Below are positions 11,669 to 23,763 of a stretch of 64,000 nucleotides of DNA, piece by piece. This DNA is from Mycogone perniciosa. Its lineage: Eukaryota > Ascomycota > Sordariomycetes > Hypocreales > Hypocreaceae. A model generated the notes under the pieces. The model searched no databases and was not told where the DNA came from. It saw only the letters and a program-made list of their open reading frames with translations. The stretch is taken from NCBI GenBank assembly GCA_025331125.1, contig JAOALB010000009.1:124001-188000 (forward strand), written 5' to 3'. The stretch's first letter is position 1, and every line of letters starts with the position of its first letter. The position numbers were made by a program, and so were the translations under genes.

Positions 11669-14600
11669 GATGGGTTGCAGCGGTATGCGACAGGAGGGAG
11701 GATAGGGCCCAGTCGCCCCGGAACCTCGCGTATGTCGACACTGATGGAAACGGCGTTTTCAGGCGTCTACGGTCGTCACAGCTTGGAGGGAGATGGAGGC
11801 GGTAGACAGAGGGCGGGCTTCGAGAAACTCGGCTCTGGCACAAGGCTAGTCTGGTCTGGTTGCTCCAGGACCATTTATCTCATGCGGTCCCCACTCTGTC
11901 GGCTGCGATGATTGGGATGGCAATATGAACCGCAGTCGCCGGGCCCTGGTGCGGCTTGCGTTGTCGAGAGAACAAAAAAAGGCTTCGTCGCGAGCCCGCA
12001 ACGTGCCACGGAACGTGTTTGACAGGCGAGGGGGAGTCGCGGGAAGGGTCACAACGCGGGAGGTTGGGAGAATGGGTCTCAGTATATCAATCGCCTCGCA
12101 CGGGGATCAGGGTATCTCTCAGTCGAGCGTCTCGATAATAACAAGACAAAAGAGCGTCATGAGGCGGCGCCGTTATGCGTATTGACGGTTTGTATGCATG
12201 TAGGTTGGGAGCGTTTGGTTTGGCGCACGCGGGCTATATACAGGCTGCGGAGTCCTGGGGAAGCGAGGATGAAAAAAAAGCGTTGTCGCTAATACTAAGT
12301 GGTACAAAGCTGTATTATGGACAACAACAAAAGTAGCGGTCGGCTCGGTTCGGGTCTGAATTCTCTCACGGTCGTCAAAAAGAGAGAAGAGAGGGAGACG
12401 AATAGCAGAAGAAGAGATGGTTTGGATTGTGGCGGCGGCTGCGACAGACAGAGCGTCCAGCAGAATAGTACGAGTACGAGTATTAACTAATAGACTGATT
12501 ACTACGAGTACTCATATGCTGTGCTGCTTTTGGGGGCAATGTGTCGAGGGGAGGGGAAGAAAGACGTCTCGGACAGGTCCATGAGAGTGGCCACTGACAG
12601 CCTCCCAAAGCCAGGACAGACTTGGCAATGGAGGGTACACGGTGCGCCATAGATTTCTGCGCCATGCACCAAGTACACACGCCGTCGAGTAGTCTGGGGT
12701 AACTCCTAGCGGGAGGGCTATCATTTTTCTCCCAGGGGTTCTCAGGGCGCGCTTCGTTGTGCCCACCACACCGTCATTAGTGGACGCCAGGTCCTATTCG
12801 TGCTTGGTCACCTGCATTCGTGGGTTTTAAAGGTAGGTACCTAGCGGGAGAACATATTTGCTCGTACGGAGTACTCTGTACATGCTTTCTGAAGCGAGGC
12901 CTTGACTAAGGTACGGAGGAATTAGGGAGCAGAGAAGGGAGACCTGTAACCGGCCGGGGCCATAGACATGCTGCTGGAGTGCTCCGTAGATATCTTACTA
13001 TTACCTACGGAGTAGTACCTCCATATCAATGCCGGCAGAAGATGTACAGTACCTGCACAGATATGTACCTCCATGCATGCATACAGGTAGGTACGAAGGA
13101 TTAGCAAAGCGTGCGGCGCCTAACCTTGCTTCAAGGGCCACTTTTAAACCGGTGTTATCGTTCAGAGACGGCGGGGTTCTATCAGGTTGTTTCGTAGTGT
13201 GTACCTTTTTGTACCCGTATATTGGCGGCATCAGATTGACCCTGACGAAAGGTTTCATATTGCCAGTATTACTCCGTGTATAGATAGTACCTAATGCAGC
13301 GATGTGATCTTCTTTTGTCACACGGCCCTCTGCTCCGTACCGCCCGAATCTGTATGCACTTAATCGCACTGCATCATGACATGTACAAAAAACGTTAGAC
13401 CTGACTTCCTACAACACGGGTACTCGGCGCAATAGAGAATGACGTCCTCGCTCACGTACCGAATAGTACTTTGACGGGGCGCATCTTACACTGAAACCGC
13501 ACCAATCCAATTTCTGTTGGAGAACCGTCGCTTGTCACATTTGTACCTACAGGGTTGCAGGAGACGCCCAGGGGCTAGTGGGGCCTGAAAAGTACTAAAG
13601 TAGCGCCATAGCGGCCCAGATGGGATCATGCCGAGGATTGATGGTTCGCATACTCTGTACATAGGACGAGCCATTAAACTCTACTCCGTACTCCGTACTC
13701 CGTAATTCGTATCGATTCATCTCATCGCATTTGTTATCATTGCTCCGGATGACTCTCAGGGGAATACGGACTACTACGAGTACTAGTAGTAATTGTGCAG
13801 GTTTTGGTACTATCCAGCGGGAGCGGGAAAACAAACGCATTGACTCTTCCCGGTCCGATTTACCTTCCCGGGTGCAAGGAACTATCGCGACCAGTTCAAC
13901 ATCACACTGACTACTACTCGTACACCCCCCACAAGGATGAAGAAGAAGTGCCACGAGAGAGTTGCTGCGGTTATTCATCTTATGTACTTTTACGGAGTAG
14001 ATCTAGTACTTATGTGTGTTCTTGCTCCTGGGCCTGTAGATATGCAAATCACTAATTGGTGGTTATGCTTAGAGGAATAGTACGGATTGCGCTGATCTTG
14101 TGTTGATCAAGTTTCTATACCCGAATTGCCGGGCTCTCCGCCCTTACAAAAACCGGGCAATAGCAAAACAGTACTTACCTCCCTTAGCAGCATCTAGTAC
14201 GAGCACACATTATACTGTCATACGACTACTACTAAGGTACAAGTAGTTTGGAGTAGTATGGTGTCGTTGGCTAGCGACCGATGATACCACGCCACACAGT
14301 ATCTAGTGTTCTGCTTATGTATGACGGAGCCATCCCTTCTGTCTCTATGGAGTACATCAAAAAGACATGACTCTCGGTGAAGCAGCCCAGCGTCTGTTCC
14401 GTTCCGTATTGTGTCTCGAGCTTTTTTCTTGCCCCTGACACTTGTGTCACCTTGGCGTCGCGTCGTCAATGATCAATCATCACCAGCCTTCGCCCATTAA
14501 TGAGATGAGCTCCCTGGTCAGTGGTTCTATTACTTAGTATCGCAATAATATTCGCTCACTCGCCTGCCACACAGTCCAAGCGCTCAACCCGTTTGTCATT

Positions 14601-15761
14601 TTGTCCAATACAGAGTATATAATACCTACCTACTCCGTACAGGCATTGCCATAGATGTTGTTCCTTGACAGGGATCCCCCGTTCTATTCTGGTCAACCGG
14701 CCCCCTGTTCCTCCTCCGCATCCGCAACCCTTTAATCTCGCCATAGTTCTAAGAATAGCAGGAATCCTAACGATTTGCGCCGCACGACCCATTTGGTGCA
14801 CCGTGCTTCCCAGATCTGTTGCTTGCTCTTGGATGAAACCTCCAGACCTTTGTCTGGATGTTACCTCAGATGGCATTACTTACATCAGATGGTTCGATAG
14901 TTACATCGGCAATTCTGTTCTGCACTGGTATGCGATCAAGATGGTACGAATTCTGCCCTCCCTTGCCGCAGATGAGAAGGCTCGTGCGAGGAGCATACCG
15001 CCATTCTCCGCTAAGCTTAGTGGTCAGTTCCATTACCAATGTTCTAGACATTCTGCATCATGTATCATGTTCGTCTCTCACGACCAATGATGTCTCCGAG
15101 GTTGCGCTTTACCCAGCCCATCGAGTAGATAGGTAGATATATAGATGGCTGGGTTGAGCTTGTTGGTCGGTTCAAGCTACGGAGTATAAGGTAGTGCTAG
15201 TATTTCATACACGATGCAAAGCAAAGCAACTGTGGCTGTTTACTTGACTCGCATTTAGACATGCATAATGCCAAACGCAACTGATGGCGTTACTCGACGT
15301 TAAGCCCTAGGTCATGCTGTGTTAGGCATCCTCGTGGACTTTATACAGGTATCCTTTCTGATACCAGTACTAGTAATAATATAATTATTATTAAGTAGAA
15401 CCACCAGTGCAATTGAACCATTACTGGGCCAACTATGGCGCTGTACGCTACAGCAGGATGCCATTTAGTATAAAACCGAGAAACAGCAGTATATGTGGAT
15501 TAAAAACTGCTTAACAAATATTAGCAGTCACCATACTCACACCAGATCTGCCAACACGGCTGATTGATGGCATAATATTCCCCCCAACATGTTACTTCGA
15601 GTGTAGGGTAAATTACGTGATGTTGAAATCTAGATTACAGCGAGTGGGGCTGATGAGCTAAGCCGGTATTGTTTGACCTGCGTTCCGTTTCGCATCTGGC
15701 TACGATTACCTGCCTCCTGGAAAACTCAAAAACCCTCAATTCAGGTCTTTTAAGCTGTGAA
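11669..15761. other. 4.1-kb gene-poor region rich in TACTCCGTA-type motifs
   Basis: The left part (to about 12.5 kb) is the RasGAP promoter and 5' leader. The rest contains no convincing gene: ORFs are short, change frame and run through repeats. At least nine sites of the tactccgt(a)/tacggagta motif fall between 12.86 and 15.19 kb (for example 12864, 13005, 13270, 13682, 13991, 14631, 15178), with many ACTACTAC/TAGTAG runs among them. The last 300 bp form the peroxiredoxin upstream region. No transposase, LTR or tRNA fold was recognised. Confidence 0.6.
13682..13704. repeat. Triple tandem TACTCCG motif
   Basis: The 7-bp unit tactccg is repeated three times and closed by ta. This is one of three triple or double tandem sites of this motif in the window (others near 23074 and 42493). 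Confidence 0.9.
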
Positions 15762-16525
15762 ATGGCGTTCCGCGTATCCTTCCGTCGGGCCACTCTCGCC
15801 CGCCCTGCCGGAGCTCTTCGGAGCTTCCACTCTACTCCCCGTGCTTTTGCTAAGGCCGGTGATGAGCTGCCAAGCATCGAGGTATTCGAGAACTCCGCCG
15901 CCACCAAGGTCAATCTGGCCGAGGAGTTCAAGAAGGGCAATGGATACATTGTGGGCGTCCCAGGAGCTTTCACGGGAACCTGTTCGACCACGCATGTGCC
16001 TTCGTACATCAACCACCCTGCCCTCAAGAAGGCAGGTCAGGTGTTTGTTGTTTCCGTCAACGATCCCTTCGTGTGAGTGGCTTATGGAGTTGGTATTGAC
16101 GAGAACCAAGGGACTAATAGAACCATGAAACTAGCATGAAGGCATGGGCTGAGCAATTGGATCCTACTGGAGAGTCAGGGGTGAGTTGCCGCCTAACATT
16201 GGCAAACGCTTTACTTTGCAGTGCACCGTAATATAGACACTGCGGCCGCTAACTTGACATAGATCCGTTTCATCGCCGACCCTACGGCAGAGTTCACCAA
16301 AGCTCTGGATCTTGGCTTTGACGAGGCCGCCGCTATCTTGGGCGGAACCCGGAGTAAGCGCTATGCCTTGAAGGTGGAGGATGGCAAGGTCGCAAAAACG
16401 TTTATCGAACCAGATAGTACTGGAGCCAGTGGTGAGTTGGTTTCAACATTGGGTTACTTTGCGTTGCTCTATTGGCTAACATTGCTGTTTTTCCAGTGTC
16501 GATGGCTGAAAAGGTCCTGGGTTAA
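15762..16525 (+). CDS. Mitochondrial Prx5-type 1-Cys peroxiredoxin
   Basis: This enzyme reduces H2O2 and alkyl hydroperoxides with a cysteine thiol. Exons 15762..16072, 16135..16180, 16263..16431 and 16497..16525 give 184 aa. Residues 1-30 are Arg/Ser/Ala-rich without acids (RVSFRRATLARPAG, then FHSTPRAFAK), a typical mitochondrial presequence. The active-site motif PxxxTxxC is seen as PGAFTGTC with Pro67, Thr71 and Cys74, and an Arg follows in GGTRSKRYAL. Cys74 is the only cysteine in the whole protein, so there is no resolving cysteine and the enzyme must rely on an outside thiol such as glutathione or thioredoxin. The C-terminus (KVLG) is not a peroxisomal signal. The last exon encodes only nine residues. 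Confidence 0.93.
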
Positions 16526-17413
16526 GTGAGTATACATAGCTACGAGTATGGAGTGCAAAGCTCTGAATGGATGTATTCAGCAATATCGATCTAAAGAGAT
16601 GTTACTATATTTATTTGCCCTGAAAATATGATGTGACTTTTTTATGGGCGGTATGATGGGCTTCTAAACGTCATGACGATTACTACTCCGCAGGACAGGC
16701 AAACAGGCACTTATTACATTCTCTACTCGTACGAAGTACGGAGTACGGGTCGGGAATCCAATTATTCCAGGCTGCAGCACCCCTCGATCCACTAAAATTG
16801 GCCGCCAGATCTCGCTTTTTTGGCCACCTGATGATGCAAGTTGGACCACAGCTGCAGGGTTTTGCTCAGCTGCCTGCATGAGTCAGCATTGCCGAAGAAA
16901 CGCCGGCGCTTTACTCTTCAACTGCCCAAGCCTGACTTAACCACGACCTTGTTCCGACGACGCATCATGGCCTGAATCAGCGTCTTCATGACTGGCCTTC
17001 TGCTCAACCTCAACTTTGCCAGACCCAAATCTGTAATACCCGCCACATCCGCCACATCCGCTGGAGAGTTGGGTTGATAAGCCATCTCGACCCTCTTCTG
17101 TTTTCTTTTCCACATCGTCACATCCATACCCTCTCTCTGTCTTGTCTTACAGGCGCCCTTGTCAAACAGAGCCCCTCCTCGTGTGCACCATCGAGCAACA
17201 GCTTGTCGACCGACGCCTGACCCTCGACACGCAACTCCCGCATTCTAGCAACGAACCGCCACGATTCCTCCTACAACGAGGAAGCGAAAAGCTGCTGAGG
17301 CGACGATCACAAGTGCCAACAAGGAAGATCTGCCTCAGAAGAGGATCGTCGCCTCAGCTGCCATTCCTGCCGCCGCCGCACCTCCTACCCCTAAGACCGC
17401 TGGTAGCGTCGGC
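16526..17413. other. Intergenic region between peroxiredoxin and RBR ligase genes
   Basis: This holds the peroxiredoxin 3' UTR, a copy of the GTACGAAGTACGGAGTAC motif at 16729-16746, and the 5' leader of the RBR gene. Bases from about 17275 to 17413 are open in the RBR frame and read as a basic, Ala/Pro-rich peptide, but an in-frame TAG lies just upstream and there is no ATG, so I left them as leader. Confidence 0.5.
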
Positions 17414-19126
17414 ATGGATTCCGAAGAAGAGTATATGTCTGCTCTCTCGAGCGATGACGAGCTCATGCAGGACAGCGGGGATGAAATCTCCGGTGGCGAA
17501 GGTACAAACCACCCTATCCTCCGTACTCTTCTCCTCAGCCCCGGACAGGACTAACCGTGCACTTCTGCCTAGACTTTGAAGATGAATTCGACGAGCCAGA
17601 TCCCGATTTCGGACTTTCTGCAAAGGATCTTGACAAAAAGATGAAACCTCCGCACGGGGTGCCGTTCAAGGTCTTCGAGCCCTCCGATATTAGACGCCAG
17701 CAAGAGGAGATGATTGGTGAGGTCAACATGATTCTTGACATGAGCAAGGAAGACGCAGCCATCATGCTACGTCACTTTCGATGGAATAAGGAAAGATTAC
17801 TGGAGGATTACATGGACCAACCAGAGAAGGTTCTTGAGGCGGCCGGGTTAAACAGTGCTTCATCTAGCCTGCCGAAATTACAAGCCGTCCCTGGCTTCAT
17901 ATGCGACATTTGTTGCGAGGATTGGGATGGACTGCTGACTTTTGCCATGAAGTGTGGCCATCGGTATTGCGTCGATTGCTATCGACAGTACCTGACCCAG
18001 AAGATTCGGGATGAGGGAGAATCGGCTAGAATCCAGTGCCCATCCCAACGCTGTGGTCGCATTCTCGACTCAAGGTCACTCGACTTGCTCGTTACAATCG
18101 AGTTGACTGATCGCTACCACAAGTTGCTGAACCGCACTTATGTAGAGGACAAGGACACATTCAAATGGTGCCCCGCCCCGGACTGCCCCAATGCAATCGA
18201 ATGTGGGGTCAAAAAGAAGGACCTGGATAAGATGGTCCCCACTGTCGAGTGCCTCTGTGGCTATAGGTTCTGCTTCGGGTGCCCGAACGCTGACCATCAA
18301 CCAGCCCCCTGTGACTTGGTGAAACGGTGGCTCAAAAAGTGTGCCGACGATTCGGAGACTGCAAACTGGATATCAGCCCATACCAAGGAATGCCCCAAAT
18401 GCAACTCGACGATTGAGAAGAATGGCGGCTGTAACCATATGACTTGTCGAAAGTGCAAATACGAGTTTTGCTGGATGTGCATGGGGCTGTGGTCAGAGCA
18501 CGGAACCAGCTGGTACAACTGCAACAGGTACGAAGAGAAGAGCGGCTCAGAGGCAAGGGATGCGCAAACGAAATCCCGTACTTCTCTGGAGCGATATCTG
18601 CATTACTACAACCGATATGCCAACCACGAGCAGTCTGCCAAGCTGGATAGGGACATTGCGCAGAAGACAGAAAAGAAGATGGTGCAACTCCAAACCACTT
18701 CGGGCATGTCTTGGATTGAGGTGCAGTATCTCAACTCAGCGTCTCAAGCGCTCCAAACCTGCAGACAGACGCTCAAGTGGACCTATGCGTTTGCATTCTA
18801 CCTGGCCAAGACCAACTTGACAGAAATCTTTGAAGACAACCAAAAGGACCTCGAGATGGCTGTGGAGAACCTGTCAGAGATGTTTGAGAAGCCCATTTCG
18901 GAGCTCTCTGACCCAAAACTGAAGGTTGACATTATGGACAAGACATCGTATTGCAACAAGAGGCGTGTGATTTTATTGGAAGACACCGCCGAGAACCTTG
19001 CCAAGGGTGTGTTTACAAGCTCATGATTAATCTCTATTTGCTTGGTACTAACAAGTTCCTTTAGCTAAATGGTCATTCAATGCGGACCTCATGAATGGAT
19101 CTACTCTCCTACTCAACAGGCGCTGA
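17414..19126 (+). CDS. Ariadne-type RBR E3 ubiquitin ligase
   Basis: RBR ligases take ubiquitin from an E2 onto a RING2 cysteine and then pass it to a substrate. Exons 17414..17501, 17573..19006 and 19065..19126 give 527 aa. After an acidic N-terminus (MDSEEEYMSALSSDDE) come a UBA-like helical region, RING1 from Cys140 (CDICCEDWDG), the in-between-RING domain (CPAPDCPNAIECG to FCFGCPNADHQPAPC) and RING2 (CPKCNSTIEKNGGCNHMTC). Cys316 in GGCNHM aligns with the catalytic cysteine of human HHARI. The C-terminal helical Ariadne domain, autoinhibitory in the family, runs from about residue 360 (LERYLHYYNRY). The final intron (19007-19064) is needed to reach the conserved LLLNRR end. Substrates are unknown. 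Confidence 0.93.
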
Positions 19127-20022
19127 GCGTGCGATTAGCTCTGTAAATCACACCCCTGGATCAAACAAGTCACTTGGTCCACCATCATTATGAGGACGTT
19201 CTTGGCGGAAATGAAACATGTTAAAGTCCCGTCTCCCACTATTGCGAAAGAAGCGAGGAAACAAACATTTGGCGAACGGTCACAACTCATTCACATCATC
19301 CACCACCCATGCGTGTATGCATTCGCCCTGGATTCTTCAACTCGCCTTATAGACTAGTTTTTTCTCTCTCTCTCTCTCTCTCATGATATTGTTTCATCAG
19401 CACACGGATATGGCGTTGGAAGGGACTGGCACGGTTTGGGAAGGGACGGGATTCTGCACTTGAGATTCGGCTGGGTTGCTTTATTCTGTTCTGTCCCCAG
19501 ACATGGCGCACTCACTTATTATAGAGAACTTAGGTGTCACGGTTACGTAGCATCCATGGATGCGTCCAAGGGAAATGGAGCACGATGGACAGTTATGCAT
19601 TGAGCCTAGCACCTTTTTTGTGCCTTGGTAGCCCGGTTCGTTGGAGTGTGGGATACACGGAATCTGTAGAAAGACGATGGCAGAGAAAGTAAGGATGCAA
19701 CATGTCGATTACACGGTATCGTGAACGAAGCCCAAGCGCCTTGATTGATGCTATGTACTATATGTGACACCCGAGGCCCACAACTCCCTATGCCATCGAT
19801 TAAAAAAGAAACAAGTCTGTTAAAGACGACAATGATCTAAAATACCTACATGGACTAGTACCAGACCTGACAATGCAACCCTTCCCACACAAATAATGAT
19901 TCAATGAACAAAGGCTCAAACGAACGCCTGCATATGCAGCATCATAACACATCAAAACCTGAGAAGCATGAGCCTCTTGGTGTTGCGAATACCTTGTCAG
20001 TCCAGCAAACAGGACAAAGTCT
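19127..20022. other. Convergent 3' region between RBR ligase and exo1
   Basis: The two stop codons face each other across about 900 bp. A (TC)10 run lies at 19363-19382. No ORF with coding character or RNA gene was found. Confidence 0.6.
19363..19382. repeat. (TC)10 dinucleotide run
   Basis: A clean tc repeat lies in the convergent 3' region downstream of the RBR ligase gene. Confidence 0.9.
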
Positions 20023-22450
20023 TCAGGAGAAAATAAAGCGAGAAAGATTAAGCTTCTTGGTGGGCAGTTCGACTTCGTCCTCCTCGTCACTATCGGGGAT
20101 GATCTGGTCCTCGCTCCCACACGGCTTGTTCAGCGCCTCTACCTCATCCAAGTCCACCTTGGGCAGGGGGACGAAGGCCGGATTCACCGGCCCTCCTGTG
20201 AAAAAGCTCTTGTCGATGCTTCGACGCGGCTTGGGCATCTTTGGTGACACGGGGCCACTCAATGCTCTTGCCCCAATGCGCTGAAGCGGCGTGGCCCTTG
20301 TCCTAGCTGTTGACGGTGCGGTGGACGGCGTGGATGCGGCGCTGAAGACCGCCGAATAACGGGAAGCGGCTGAGGCTGGTGTATCGGAATACTTGGACGA
20401 GTACGAAAAGCGACTTAAGCTAAGTCGAGGAGGCGTGCATGTGGGTTCTGATGGAGCAACTGGTAATTCGGGAGATGCCATGGAGATGCCGGTCGAAGGA
20501 TTCTCCTGCTGGCTGGGGCAAGGAGAAGTGGTTTGTGTCTCTTGACTTGTATCCTGTTGACTGGTATCCTCTTGGGTGTCTTGTTGGCTCATGTCTTCCT
20601 GGCTCGTTTCTTGCTTCTTATCATCAAATATCGAAATCGGCTTCTTGGATCCACCTCCAAGTGCCCAACCACCAATGTCGGGCAGGTTAAGAAGAGCCTC
20701 ATCCAAGGAGTCATCCGATAGCAGATATGCCTCGCTCTTTGCCCGTCTTGGGCTTCTTCTAATTGGCTTCCCCACGGAGAAAAACCTGCTCTTCTTCGGT
20801 GAGCCATCTGCCCCGGCAGAATCTTCACATAGACGTGCTTTCTTCTGTGGTCTGGTCGAGGAGTCTGTTTGAGGTGGGAGATTTGGCAGCATGTCAGAGC
20901 TTGTATTGGAAGTGACGCGCCGTGAAGCGGCAGGACTGGTCGAGACCCGCGCCAGCATGTTCGAGATAGGCTCTGTTCGTCGCCGCTGGAGTCGTGGCGA
21001 TGTTCGCGATGGAACGGCGCTAGGTCGTCGAGTATTACCAGGTGCTGCTGGTTGTTCTGGTTGGCGTGCTTCATCAACATAAGGTCTTGGTAGCGGAAAT
21101 ACCCGTGGAACCAGTCCCCCTCCGGTAATTTGCGCAATCCTTTGGGCATCAACGGAAAAGCAATTCGGATCCATCTCACCCATCGGTATCCGGTGATGGC
21201 CCTTATTGAAGTACGAATTGATTGGCTTTGACTGTGAGCGAGTTGTGACAGCCGTCGCCGTCGTCGTTGTCGTTGTTGTCGTTGCCATCTGAGAATGTCT
21301 TCTCTTAGAAGGAGTCGTAGGCATCACGATTGGTAGCTTCGTGATGGGGTTGACGTCGCCATTTGCAATTCCTCGAGCAAGTCCCGGTTCAACATGTGAG
21401 CCAATGAAAGGCATTTCTTCCGCCGTTCGCGATCCGTCTAGCTCTGTGAGGTGCACGAGTTCCTTCTTCTGGGGGCAGAAGACCCATTGGTGGAGAAAGG
21501 TCAGCTCTGCCTGGTAGAACTGAGTGAGGTAGTTCTCTGAAACACGCTTCCCATCGAACTGAAGCAGACGGACAACTCGTTCGGGGGACTTGGTTTTCCG
21601 AAGCATTCGATAAGCCGTTTTCAAGCCCACTCCAGGAAGTCCGTCAAGGTAATCGCACCCGCTCATGATGGCCATTCGTCGGAACTCAGCATCACCCCAG
21701 CCAGTCAGAGAAATCTCGCGACACGCACAAAAGTCTCGCCGATTGATCTCCATGCAGTTGCCGTACTGATCCAACTTGGTCAATAGTTTCTTTGCGCCGA
21801 ACACTAGCAGATCTGAGTCGTCGGAGATGATGCCGCTAACAAGGCCCTGTCGCTCCAGGTAGACAAGTTGAGCGTCAGCTTCGTAGGGGGCAACCACGTA
21901 GGGGATATCCATCTTTTTCAGCTGCTGGATCAAGGCGGACGCCATCTCTGGTGTAATGTCAATGCACTTTTGGAACTCCTGGGCAGCCTGAGAAGGCTTG
22001 CCAGCCTTGATGAGCTCATTGGCGAGCTTCAACTTCTCGTCCCTCTTCTTAGCACGCGAGGCCTCCGTAGCAGCCTTGCTGGGGAGGAAGTCGCCATCAA
22101 ATACCATGTATGGCATAACACCGAAGTGACGAAGCATTCTTACTCGGTGCATAGCTGCATTGATGTACCTATCAGGAAAGAAAGCATTGGTTAGTCTGGT
22201 GAAGTCCGAGTGTGCGGGTGTATGGCTACACACTTCTTAGTAGGCTTGCCCTGGCCCAGCTCGACAGCACAGGAATAGGCAGCGCGGTGTAGCCATCCGT
22301 ACGCGTCAACAGCAAGAGTCTCTCCATTGTATTTTTTGAGCTCCGTAGGCCGCTGGATGGACTTAAGGAGTGGTAGCAGTCCTTGGATTCGGTTAGCATG
22401 ACCGAACGGGAGATAGAGCACAGCTGGCGGTTCATACCCGATACACCCAT
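20023..22450 (-). CDS. exo1: Exonuclease 1 (XPG/Rad2 family 5'-3' exonuclease and flap nuclease)
   Basis: Exo1 acts in mismatch repair, resection of double-strand breaks and flap removal in the nucleus. Exons on the complement: 22438..22450 (13 bp, coding MGVS plus one base), 22234..22381 and 20023..22168, giving 768 aa. The N-domain reads GLLPLLKSIQRP then VDAYGWLHRAA with the first metal-binding Asp, VFDGDFLPSKA, and the I-domain EADAQLVYL, SDDSDLLVFG and SGCDYLDGLPGVG (acidic metal ligands and the helix-two-turn-helix). From about residue 320 to the end the protein is Ser/Pro/Gln-rich and disordered, as expected for the Exo1 interaction tail, with a repeated SQQDTQE-type stretch. The tiny first exon was chosen because it alone supplies the conserved MGVSGLLP start. 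Confidence 0.95.
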
Positions 22451-23763
22451 CTTGATGCCCCACCAACAAGGATAGCAGTGATATCTGGCTATCACAAAGG
22501 CCTATGGTGTCTCCCACAGGCCGTCTTCGCGTTCCCGAGCTGCCTCCACGAATGGCGTGCAAACGGAGCCAAGGCGGCCATGCGTTTGGCAATTGGATCT
22601 GCCTCCGGAGGCGGGAACTGCTGAGCACGCGGCCCAAGCAGGGCACAGCCCTGAGGTGAGGTGGGGAGACAGAGCCGGAGACGAGAGGCTGATGCAGACC
22701 GAGAGAGAACGCAAACACGAGGGGCACGAGTCGGATTGAAGGACGTGATAACGCAAGGACGGTCCGGTCGAATGAGGCGGCGAGGGCGGTGATTCGTATC
22801 AGCAATGGTGATAAGATTGAGCAGAAGCTGAGGAGTGCAGTTCGTGATATATTGGATCTCGGTTACCGTTACGGAGTCGTACAGGTAAGTGCAGTGGCTG
22901 ACAAGGTGTGGACAAGGCGAGACGCGATTTTTAATGGGCGGCTCCACATCGGCGCCTGAAGAGCGCGTGCCACAGCGGGTTTGGCGTGAGAAATAGCGCC
23001 AAGACCGGCGCATTGGCCGGGCAACGATCGCCGCTCAGTCTGTTCACCGAGGGGTTGATATGATATACATACGAGTACGGAGTACGGAGTACTTCGTAAT
23101 CATATGATATGATACTTCGTAGATAGTACGAAGTATTTCTCCTCTATTCTTCTCACCAGATATTCCGATCGATATTCCTGCTGTTTCTGAGAATTGATAC
23201 TATTCATGCACTGCTTAGGACTAGCAGCAGTACTTGCGAGGTCGGACTGAAACATAAAATCTGTGCTATCCCTTACCCCTACAGATACTTACCACCCATG
23301 TTTCGATAAACTAACAGGTTTCTCAGCAAACATTCGCAATCGCTACAGCTATAGCTTCAAGATTTTTGATGGGCATGGACTTCGTATCTCTTGCAGCATG
23401 CTTAGACGTTAATCATGGAACTGATCATGTCTCCATACCTCTGAGTGGTCCTTTTCCACGTATTCAATGTTCCATTTAAAGCATTTCAAGGGTTTTCTCT
23501 ACTTCGTAAATGCAGACAATTTAGGCATGACGTCGTTGCTAGGCGATAGAGCCTTGGTGGAGTTTTTACCCGACCAATAGCCGTAGCCTATACCAGGATT
23601 AGACTGTCCCTAAGCTTGTCACCAAAAAAAGTAGAAATCCATACTACCTTGTCACTCACCGAAAACCCTCCAACACCTTTGGACGAGAAAAGTTCTGCAT
23701 TCACATCTCACATCGAGAAACAACAAACTGATCACCCACTCTGGTCAGAAAGATCCTTTCAAA
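22451..23763. promoter_or_regulatory. Divergent upstream region of exo1 and tma16
   Basis: This 1.3-kb gap holds both promoters. A double tandem GTACGGAGTACGGAGTAC site lies at 23074-23092, followed by TACTTCGTA and TACGAAGTA variants to about 23135. ORFs here are open-frame noise upstream of exo1. Confidence 0.5.

Noticed and set aside
14665..15090. 141-codon open frame, plus strand
   Set aside because: No domain or typical start context, in the motif-rich gene-poor region.
12000..15700. Possible transposon or LTR relic in the gene-poor region
   Set aside because: No terminal repeats, target duplications or transposase/reverse transcriptase fragments could be recognised.
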